Source: Euglena gracilis (taxonomy: Eukaryota > Euglenida > Euglenophyceae > Euglenales). Taken from it: a stretch of DNA of 64,000 bases. The stretch lies in contig CP154954.1 in the NCBI GenBank assembly GCA_039621445.1, positions 50,137,847 to 50,201,846 of the forward strand. The letters are read 5' to 3'. Positions 20,923 to 31,398 of this stretch are shown here, in pieces; positions within the stretch are counted from its first letter, which is position 1, and every line of letters begins with the position of its first letter. Below the pieces are notes generated by a model. The model did no database searches and was not told the DNA's origin. It saw only the letters and a program-made list of their open reading frames with translations. A program made the position numbers and the translations under genes.

Positions 20923-23835
20923 GCCTCAGGGGGCCATTGCGGGCTGCAGGGAAGACACCGGCCACCAGACAAACGACGGATGAGAGACAGAAGAGACATG
21001 GTTGGGAGGAGACCAAAAAACAAACTTTTTCGTTGCAGTTACATGGATGGTTACCATAAAGGCCATGGGTTTGAACAATTACGAAAGGTGTGCATCGCAG
21101 TACGAGGCTTCCGGTCTTTCTTTGCAGAATGAGGGTTTTGGTTCTGGTAAAAAAAGGGCGGAGAGAGGACTTGGATCAATTCGATCACACAGCGGGGATG
21201 AACTGGGATGGTTTGGTACAGATGGAGTACAAAAAAGTTGCTCGGAAGGGAGTGTCGGGCGAGGCACGGCGCTGAGGGCGAGTTGACAGAGTGGTGCCGC
21301 CGCTTGCCGCGAAGGGGTCGCGGGCCCGCCCGGGCTCCCCTGCCCACCTCCGGCCCTCCGCTGGCCTTCGCCCCGGGGTCTGGCATGCCACCCGTCCCAA
21401 CCACTCCGGAACGGGCGGGGGCCTGCTGCCGGCGGAGCTGCGGGCGCCGGCCTTGGCTGCCGGGCGTTGCCGCTTGGCCGCGGGCCACTGCGGCTCCGGT
21501 CCTCGCCTCTCCGGTGCCGTCGGGTCTGCCGGGTCTTGGGGTGTTGGGGAGGGCGTGGCCGTCCGGACCTCCGTCCCCGCGCCGCGGGGGCACCGGAGCT
21601 TGCGGCGCCGCCTCCGCGGCCCTTGGCCGGCGGCCGGGCGGCTTCGCCTGTCCTTCGGCGCTGGCCCACATCTTGTTTGGACCAGAGGAGGGGGTCCGGC
21701 ACCCCCCCCCCACCCCTCGGGGACAGGGGGGCTCAGGGGGATACACCGCACCCCCCAAAGGGGTCAAAGAGTTTTTCGGCGCTTCGTATGGAAAAACGGA
21801 GGAAACCCCAACCCTTTGGGAGGTACCCACGAATCCCGGGGGGGGGGGGGCACCCACCCCCCACAGGAAACCAACCATTGAAAAAAAAACACCTCGGCTG
21901 CAGTGCCCTCGGCGGTGGCCTTCTTGGCGGCGGCTTGCCACCCCCCCTTCCCAGTGTCGCCGCAACTTGGCAGCCGTTTGAACCGCATGGTCATAAAGGG
22001 ATCCTCATGGAGGCAGAAGGGCAGTTCCATCCTCAGGAACTGCCAGGATTCGATGAATTCCGGTTCAGGGCGGGGGAAACACCCCCCGAAACAGTAGCAC
22101 AACCTGGGTGACCCAAAACCCTGGCTCCCAAAATTGGCCAAAAACGCCCTATGGGCACTTTGGGGGGGTAATTGACCAAAATGCAAAAAACATTGGCACA
22201 AAGCGGCGGATGGAAATGCTTGACGTGCGGGGGTGGGGGGAGGTCGGTCCAGCCTCAGTGGGCCTCGGGGGGGGTGCGGTCTGTTCACCCCATAAAAGTA
22301 GCTACCTAAATAAAGGGACAGGAAGCCTGGTGGGGCATAATTGCAATGGAAAACGTATATGCTTTTGGTCGCAAAAGTATAAATTTTCCTGAAATACTTA
22401 TATTGAGGAGGGGGTTGCAACTCTGAAATTCGGTGCCCTTGAAAAAAAGGAAGGGATGATGGAGGGGGGCGGGTATTGGGGTTTGATGCAAGCCAGGTGT
22501 GCGGGAAAGGGAAGGCATCAGATATGACAGGCGTGATTGTGATGGATCGAGGTTACACAGAGCTTGTGTCAAACCAAACAACTCGACTTGAAGATGGAAT
22601 GAGATGCTGGGGAAATACGTGCCTCGCGATCCAAAAAGAAGAATGGCAGTTGGAGTGACCAGGTTATCGTCATTTGATATCACCACACCAGAAATGCAAC
22701 AAAAGGCAAACACAGAGTTCAGGATAAAATATTCCCCAAGAAAGCCGTGTGGAGTTCGGGAGATACAAGGGGCTAACTCAGATAACAGGGTTTCCCTCCC
22801 ATTCGTGGTGGGGACCGCCATTTCTGATTCGTGATTATTCGTGATTATTCGTGATTATTCGTGATTATTCGTGATTATTCGTGGTTCCAAAAATCCGCCC
22901 GGTTTTCAGCTAAATGATGGACTGCTGGGATGCCGGCAGGCATTTTAACCACTTTTCGCCTTGATTGGTCGCTTTTGGCCACCTTTGGCAACTGTTGGCC
23001 ACGCCATGGCCCTCTTTGGCCCACTTTTGGCCGCTTTGGGCGATTTTTGGTGACTTTTGGTATTTTTTCCTTTTTGCCATTTTTTTTGTTTTTGGCCATT
23101 TTGGGCCACCTTTGGCCATTTTCAGGTCATTTGGTCATTTTTGACTGTTTTTGGCCAACTGTTAGCAATTTTGGCGGAACCAAATCATATGTATACAAAA
23201 AGATCATCTCTGACCGGGGGAGGGGGTAGTCGTCAGACAAGCCCGGTCGTTGGACAAGGGGGGGGGACACAAAGTTGCCAACGATGTACCAATGCATCAT
23301 CATTGTGTGAGCGTTCCATTGTCCAAACAAACCCCTTTTTGGCTGAAAACATGATCCATCACAAAAGCAGAAAGCAAAGTCGCTCGCGGCCAGTGTTGTT
23401 GCGCAACAGTGAAGCGGTCCTCAACCTCATCGTCAGAATCCGAAGAAGAAATTTTTTAAAAAACAAATAAAGCACAGTTCCGAATGCTGAATGACTAAAA
23501 AATTTTCCAGGAAAAAAAATCTCATTCGTGGTTATTCGTGATATTCGTGATTATTCGTGATTTTCGAAAAATCCAAAATTCGTGGTGATTCGTGATTATT
23601 CGTGATTATTCGTGCCACGAATCAGAGGGAATCCCTGCAGATAACTAACCCCCCCTCCCCCCGATGGTGATGGAAAGGAGCCTGGTCCTGGCAAACAATT
23701 CCGAAGCGACCACACACCCGTCTGCCAAACCACTGCAGCACCTGACAATACCTTGAGCATTCTGCCGTTAAGACTACCAACGCCTGGCAACATTACCACA
23801 TCGCCAAAGGCAGGCACCATAACGGTGGGAAGGGG
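20923..23835. other. spacer between carrier and helicase genes
   Basis: A very GC-rich block (about 21270-21690) is open in several frames on both strands and could hide an exon, but no frame gives a recognisable protein. From about 22830 the sequence is low complexity: a TTCGTGATTA decamer array, TTTTGGCC-rich DNA (22960-23170), a TCGTYRGACAAG pair (23228-23258) and a second decamer array. Confidence 0.45.
22832..22885. repeat. decamer array TTCGTGATTA
   Basis: About five tandem copies. The same unit recurs more loosely at about 23524-23625, so the two arrays bracket roughly 640 bp. Confidence 0.85.
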
Positions 23836-26800
23836 TCAGTTTTGGGTGATGGCTGGGTCGGAACAGGTGGAATTGCCTTGAAAAAGCTGTTCAGTCGGGG
23901 TCACCAAAACACACCATAAACCAGAAGATCCCCGGGGGGGAGTTGGGAGGCAGGTGTGACTCTCCATTAGGAAGAGGAGGAGGAAAAGGAAGCCCGCCCA
24001 GAACCCGCCACCGGCCCGGGCCAGGTTGCGGGCGGGGGCCGCCGGCTTCGGCTTCGGCTTCCGCCGCCGCCGGTCGTCGGCCTTCGGCACGCGGCCCACC
24101 AGCGCCGCCAGCCGCCCGCCGTCCTTGTAGTCGTTCGGGTTGCCGGTGAGCCGCTCCAGCGGCTGCCCCTTCGCGATGGCGGCGTCGATCGCCCTGCGGC
24201 GGGGCGGGCCTCAAAAAAAACCGTGCCATGCGGCGTGCGCAATCGTTCCGGGCTGGTGGCTTCAAGCACCGCCCGGGCCCGGACCGCAGACGGTCCGGGG
24301 GTTCTTTGGTGAAATCCTTGAGTGCCACTTTGGTCGTCCAAAAAGCCTGGTGGCCGACCTCCCCACCCACCATGGCCCCCGCTCAAAGAAAATTATTTCG
24401 GCCCCAAAGGAAACGTTCGACCTAAAAATCGGAACCCCCGGAAATACGGGAAGGCCTGGTGGGGGGGTCAGACCCCCCCACCCGCCCACAGGTTGCGGGG
24501 TCCCGTACAGCCCTGGGGGTGGGTGAGGTTTCAAGACTGTGGGTGGACGAGTTGGGGCCGCTGGACGCCCCCCCCCCCTCACATTCAACAAAACCCACGG
24601 GAAAGAACGGCCGAAAACGCGGTCATTTTCGCAAAACCAGGTTGACTTATGGGGAAAAGGTATTTTCGGCATCCTTGGAGCATCGCCCATCCACCCAAAA
24701 CGTCAAAAGATGTGTTTTCGACCTTTTCTCAATTTTTGACCCCGTTCGAGCACTGGACTGGTCATTGGCCAGCCCTTGAGAAAGAAATGGGTGGTCCTCA
24801 AGGGAAACAGAAAATCCTGTTTCTGATGGACGGCCTGATGGGGCGGAGGTGTGCCTGGTAGAGGGTGGCTCGAGACCAAGAGGATTAGTTCGAAAAGGAT
24901 TGTGCAATTCAAGAGAAAGAAGGTATTGAACTAGGCAAAGAGGAAGGTCCTTGAATTTTTGGGACATGGCCCTTTTTTTTCACCCACCTCCTGATGCTAT
25001 CTTCTCAACTTTTCATGCTTCCTGTTTTTCCCGAAAAAAACTGACGGGAGGGAAACATTGGAATATCGTCAACTTATTGCCAATCACAAAATTCTGGTGA
25101 TGAAAGAAAGATTACCCATGGACACTGAAAACTCAGTCAGTGTTGCAACACGACGCAGTGGGAAAGATTAAGTTTCCCCCACCCAAAAAAAAGCCCTCCA
25201 GTATTGCGTGGTGCGATGTGCATATGGTTTCTTTGAACATATTCCACCCATCACAAACGCACACCGTGCCAGGGTGAACTCCTTCTTGCTGACAATGGAC
25301 GTCACAGTGCCTGGCTTGCCCATCCGCGCCGTTCGGCCCGCCCTGGCGCAGCAGAATTGTGTACGGGCAAATGTGGCGAGATGTTCATTTGAATGCACCT
25401 CGAAAAAATACAAAAAAAATGAATTCAAGAAAAATTTGTAACCGAAAACTGTTGGGGAAAGAAATTGGCCCAAGCCATAAACCATGTCAAAATCAACCAA
25501 TAAGAAAATAACACTGAAATTGCTACCAGGGGACTCTTCCAAAGAAGGCTCTTGAAGCGCCATCCCAGGGGGGGGGGACAAACAGCTGCACTGTTCTTGC
25601 CTCCTTGGAAAACACTAACCCCAAATAGCAGTGACAGAAATACATCAGGTCACTTGGTATAAAACGCCTCCTCATTTGCTTGACGCGCCACCAAAACCTG
25701 GCACCTTTTTTAGGAACGCCTCCTCCCAAAAAAGGGGGGGGGGGTGTGACTCTTGCTCACCAAATCAAGTACCTATGGGGATCGTTTGCGCGCCCTTGCG
25801 TGCATGCGCGTGCACACACAAACACACAGATTACCAGAGCACCATGAAAAGTAAACCCCCCCAAATAACACCCCCCCCAAATAACACCCCCCCCCCAAAT
25901 AACACACCCCCCCTTGGGGGCCGATTTCGAGCGCCCAAATAACACACCCCCCCTGTTTTCCTTTGGTTTTCCATGTAAAAATAACACCCCCCCAAATAAC
26001 ACACCCCCCCCCTGGGGCCCCAGTTCGGGTGCCCAAATAACACACCGGGGGGTGTGTTATTTGCAGGGAGGGATTTAATTTGACATGCAATAACAAGATT
26101 CGAAATAACAATGCTGATTTTTGTCAAAGTTGACAGAAAAGGGTCAAAAAAAGCAAGCTGAGACACCCAGCCAGAAGGGTTGAGTCACTGGTGGTCGTTC
26201 ACCTCTCCGGGCACGCAGGATGCAGGAGTCACTAGCAGATGGAGGTGGACCTGTGGAGGAAGTCGACGGAGTTGAGGGGGAAGTCGAACAGGATGACGTG
26301 CTCGATGTCGATGTCCAGCCCATGGATTCACTTAACACCGGTGGCCCCCCGGCCAGCGGGTGTGATGGAGCCGCCCACTGAAGCACCCTGGGGGTGGCCT
26401 CCCCCTGTGCAAACAATAGTCCAGCGCAAAGCGTCGGAAATTTGGGGGCTTAAAAAGGCCCCTAAATCGCGTTTTCATATACTAAATAAAAAAAAAAGTC
26501 GGTCAAAACCTACACCATTTTTTTCTTTTTTTTTTTCTGGCACAAAGTGCCGGAAAAGGATTTTTTGGGTTCCGGGGGGGGGGGGGGGGGGAAGTGACCC
26601 CAAGGCCCAGCCCCCGCTGGCCAATGTCGGTGCAGACCAGGAACCGCACAGCGCCGTCCCGGAAACGCTGCATGCTGGCGGTGCGCTCCCCGAGGGGCAG
26701 CTCCTTGTGATACGACAGGGCCTCGATGCCCAGCTGCGAGGGAGGCCAGCATTGCCGAGGGGGTGGAGCGCAAGGGAAGGCAAAAATTACTGAAATGAAA

Positions 26801-27450
26801 CAAAATTGAAATTGAAAAACTAGTGAATTGCCTAAAACAGCATGCAATCAACAAAATTATTGAATTGATGACTGTTCTATTTCTGCAGATTTCTGTGACC
26901 CTGTTTAAATTTGAAATCTCCCAAATGAAATTTGAGTCTCTTTTAAAATCTCCGAAACTTAAAATGAAATCAACGGGACAAACAATGCAGCAACTCTGTC
27001 CATCCATCCAACAGACCTCGTTCAAGGAGAGGCTCACTGCGCGCACGGCGTCCACCGTGTTGCAAAACACCATGGTGCGGGGCACCGTGCCGTGGCCGCG
27101 GATGACCTCCTGCAGCACCTGCATCTTGTCTCGCCCCTTGGTCTCCACCAACACGTGCTTCAGGCTGCGGCGACGGTGGGGTGGCCGAGAGACAGACCCT
27201 CCGTTGAGAGGATCTCTTCGGGTTTGCATCTCGAAAACGTGCCCGATGGGGTTTTTGATTCCCGAGACCGGTCGAGATGCATCTGCCATCTTAAGACGAC
27301 CTTCGGATTTCAAAAGCAGCGAAGGCAAGCTGCCAACCCGCCAATGGGTCGGCGTGCCCCATGGCTAAAACGCCGACATGCTGCGCCATGAACCTCCTCA
27401 AAATTTCAATCAAAATACTTTAAATATATGCAGCAGGGGAAAAATACGAA

Positions 27451-27487
<37 letters not shown>

Positions 27488-30400
27488 CACACAACACAAC
27501 ACACAACACACAACACACACAACACACAACACACACACACGACACACGACACACACACACACACACACGACACACACGCACGCACGCACAAACACACACA
27601 ACACACAACACACACAACACACACACGCACACATAACACACACACACACACACAACACACACACAACACACACACAACACACACACACACACACCTGCTG
27701 ACCACACGGTTGACATCTGGGGCCTCCAGAATTTGCAAGTTCTTGAACTTGGAAACCTCCAGCCACGCCTTCACCTGCCTCGTCATTGTTGCTGTGGCCA
27801 TCATCACCTGACTTCAGGGTGTGGCACAAGTGTGGAGCCGCTTATCCTCCGAGTGCAGCTCCGCGCGTGCGGCTCTGCACGCCTGTGTTTTGTTCATGTT
27901 CGTGGCTGTGGGAGGGAACAAGACTCAGCACACTTTCCACGTTGTCCAAATGATCCAACACGAAATTAACGTAATGCTGAAATGAACACGCTGTTAGAGC
28001 AACGTTCCCCCTTCGCCAAAGGCCTTGACGGCAATGTTATGGTCCTCCACACCACAGAGCAGTGTAGCGTTGGAGATAAAATTCCCTTTCAAAAACCAAC
28101 CAGTCAGCTTTTGACCAATAAATCACTCCAGGGGAAACGATGTAGGCCGTAAAGAACTGCAGGTCTTCCTGAGGAAATCCAAACGAGAACCCTGGAACGC
28201 AAGAGCAGCTGAATCCGCTGCTAGCTACCCCCCCCCCGCAAAAAATTCGCTGTACTGAGAACCTGACGCTTACAAGGCCGTGAAGACACTTAAGGATTTC
28301 GCCAAAAGAACCCCAGACTGTCCACAGCCTGGGGACTGGCAGTGCTTGAAAACACCAGCCCAGAATGACTTGCTCACACCGAGGGTATGTGGGGACACCC
28401 CCCCCTTTCACGCGCACTCGTGCACGATTTGCCCCAAAATTGTGCCCAAATTCGCCTGTTTGCGCGTTTGTGCACGCGATCCGACCCCTCCAGTGTGGTG
28501 TGTGTCTTGGGGCTGGGGAAACCAGAACGAGCGGCAACACTGAGAGGACACGACATGGTGTCAGGTAGTCATCACCACTTCCCCCCCAGTGGTTGCAGGG
28601 CGACGAGTCGGCCGCCGAAAAACTGCAGAACACACAGCAGGTGGCAAGAACGCAAGCCCTCCGCCGCCCCGAGCCAGAGGGAATGGAACCGCGCAAACCT
28701 GCGCCTGTGGACATTCACACTCCGTGCGCACGCGATTGAGAGCTGGATGAGGGACCCGAGACCCCAAATCAAGGTGTCTGAGAAAAAAAGAGACCCCGCG
28801 CGCGACCCCAGCCACCAAAGCACCAAAGACCCTCTTCCGCGGCCAATGTCAATGCCTCAGACGCCCAGTGCTGTGCCTGGGGACAGTGGCGGCCTCCCTG
28901 CGTCGTGTTTGTTGGCAGGGGCTTCAAAATGGGGGCTGCAAAGAATTAGGGGTGTCTGACGCGCGCATATGCGCGCAACACTTGCGTTAAGCATCACGTT
29001 TCCGCCTGGGTTTTCTTCTGGGACACAGCTGAGCAAAAGATCACACGTGAAGAAGAAAAAAAAGATGAAAAGGGTCCTTCTGTGTGACTTCTGCCACCGG
29101 CTCTTGGGGACGGCTGGCCGGTCGTGGGTGCTGAAACGGGTGCCCTCACAGCTCGGTCGTGCCAACTCTCTGAACCCCCACCTGCCACCCCTCTCAACCT
29201 GCCCAACCCCGTGCAGGAAACGGCTAAAAAGAGGGCGGGACTTTCAAACGCGGCAAACTGAAGCTGGCGGAGGTGATCAAAGTTCGCGCGCAGCTGCGCC
29301 CAAATCGGCCAAAATCCTTAAATGCCTTCATGCCTTCACAGCCGTCCAAGTGACTGGACCCCCCCAAGAAATTCCACACAACCTCGCCACGCCATGGATG
29401 GACGGAGCGTGTGGGCTCCAGAACATGAGCAGAGCTGGACATAGCTGTTGAATAGATGGCCAGGTGTCCCCAACCCGATTTCATTGCACGATGGTGACAC
29501 TCTCTGGGAGGCATATTGGCTTTGCCGTCACAGTCTGTCCAGGGAAGTTCACCGATAGCTGTATTCTTATTCCGACTTTATTTGGTATTGGAGGGATTGC
29601 TTCAAAAAAGAACCGTTTGTGTTGAGGAGTTCCAAATATTCTTGTGACCAGATGCCCAGATGCTTGAATCCAACTCTTACATTTATCCTCGACCAGGCTT
29701 GCTGCAATGGAAAATTCATGCGATTTTGGGCACTTTTTGGGGACTGCGTTCCGTGAGGACTTCAAACTTTAGGAAATTTCTGTAATCCTTTAATTTGGTA
29801 ACCCAAAAAAATTGCAAAAATGCAGCGCAGATACAGATAAAAAAAAACAACCCTTTCAGGGGGGTTCTGGCAAGGCTGTACGGGAAGGCCTGGTGGGGGG
29901 GGTCGACCCCCGGCCTGGGAGGTGGGGGGGGTGGCCGACCCCCACCCACCGCCCTGGCTATTTGGCCGATTCCCATACTGCCCTCACCTGTACCACCGGT
30001 CAGAACCCCCTGGCAAACGGAGGGGGGGGGGTTGGTATCCGTTTGGTGAGAGCGGGTCTACCCCCCAAAGCCCCAAAACTAGCAAGAACTCCCTCCTCAC
30101 CCCCCCCGACAATTGTGCAGGTGCACAGCACTGCAATAAGCAAACCGCCGTCTTTGGCGACGGGCGGTGTCTGCCGTGGGCCCTGCCCTGGGCAGTTTGG
30201 GTACAAAGCTATACCCCCCACAACGCACTCGTCCTGGCAGCAAAGGCAACATGGCCAAAAGAGGGCTTCATTCAAACAAAAGCGCCACAGCGCAACATTC
30301 ACAATAAAAATACATCACTTTGGAGTGCTTTATTGGAATTCACAAACCCAGCTGTGCACAAATATAACCGTTTGTTGCCAATTGGGACCTGGGGAAGGTT

Positions 30401-31348
30401 CTCCCCCATCTGAGTGTAGCCCGACCAGCCCTGGCAGTGGTTGAGGAGGGTCATGATCTCCGCGGTGAAGCCCTGGGTGAGCATCGTGTCCACCTCGTCG
30501 ATGACCACCGTCGTCACCTGCCGGACGACCGACCGGGGAGGGAGCGCCGCCTGGCTGCCGGGATTGGACCGGATGGACTGGATTGGCGTCACGAGCATGT
30601 TCTTTGGCCGCCCCAGAAAGTAACTCTCCAGATTCGTGACTGGGCCATGAATCTGAACCGCAATCAAGCCCCACGAACTGGGGTGTCTTCAGGTGGGGTG
30701 GAACTCAGGAAACAGCTGGGCTACCTCTCACTGTGGAATGTAGAAGAGAGTTACAGATATTCATACAGATAAGGTCATGGGTTTGAGGAGATCGGGAATC
30801 GCACTGTGACACAGCAGTAGATATTATCATACGGTGGAGAAAATTTCCGGCCTGGCCTTCGGCCGGGCAAAAACCTGACCCATGGCGCACCCCCCCCGGG
30901 GGGGGCCTGGGGCCCCCAACCCACCCACCCACCCACCCACCCACTCTCTAAACCCCCCCTGGGGGAGGGGTCACACACATGTGAGTGAATCCATGGATGG
31001 GGCAGACCCACCCCTGTTGCAAGTGCATATCCACCTTCTCACTCCCCACTCCACACCAACTGTTGTCAAATTTGTGGCCAACCAAACACATGCAGAAATG
31101 TTCGAGAACAAACCCTAGGGGAGCACCAGGGAAGCAGACCTCCGAGAGATAGAAGTGGCTCTTCTTCCAGTGTTCCAAGAGACGGCCCGGGGTGGCCACC
31201 ACGATGTCCATCCGGCCCTCCAGCGCTTCTCCACGACAGTGTCGCCCACCGGCAGTTGGAGGGGGGGGGGTCGGATCGAACCACACCAAGCCACCCACTG
31301 GGAGACCATCCACCCAGGAAATCACATGCGCATACGCATGGACGCGCG

Positions 31349-31398
<50 letters not shown>

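Larger units (their letters stand above)
23836..27811 (-). other. helicase exons encoding motif III and RecA lobe 2
   Basis: 27811-27695 encodes motif III ([18 protein letters not shown]). 27164-27017 encodes [13 protein letters not shown] and motif IV (PRTMVFCNT). 26733-~26608 encodes [17 protein letters not shown] and motif V ([12 protein letters not shown]). ~26318-26251 encodes [20 protein letters not shown]. 25342-25265 encodes motif VI, split as HR plus [11 protein letters not shown]. 24193-23836 encodes the tail ([19 protein letters not shown], then [12 protein letters not shown]). Phases close exactly at the GT-AG junctions 27694/27165, 27016/26734, 26250/25343 and 25264/24194. Confidence 0.88.

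Noticed and set aside
21051-21981. Several long overlapping frames on both strands
   Set aside because: High GC makes stops rare in all frames; none gives a recognisable protein or convincing splice signals.
27406-27829. Long frames of alternating Thr-His or Cys-Val
   Set aside because: They are translations of the (AC)n microsatellite inside a helicase intron.
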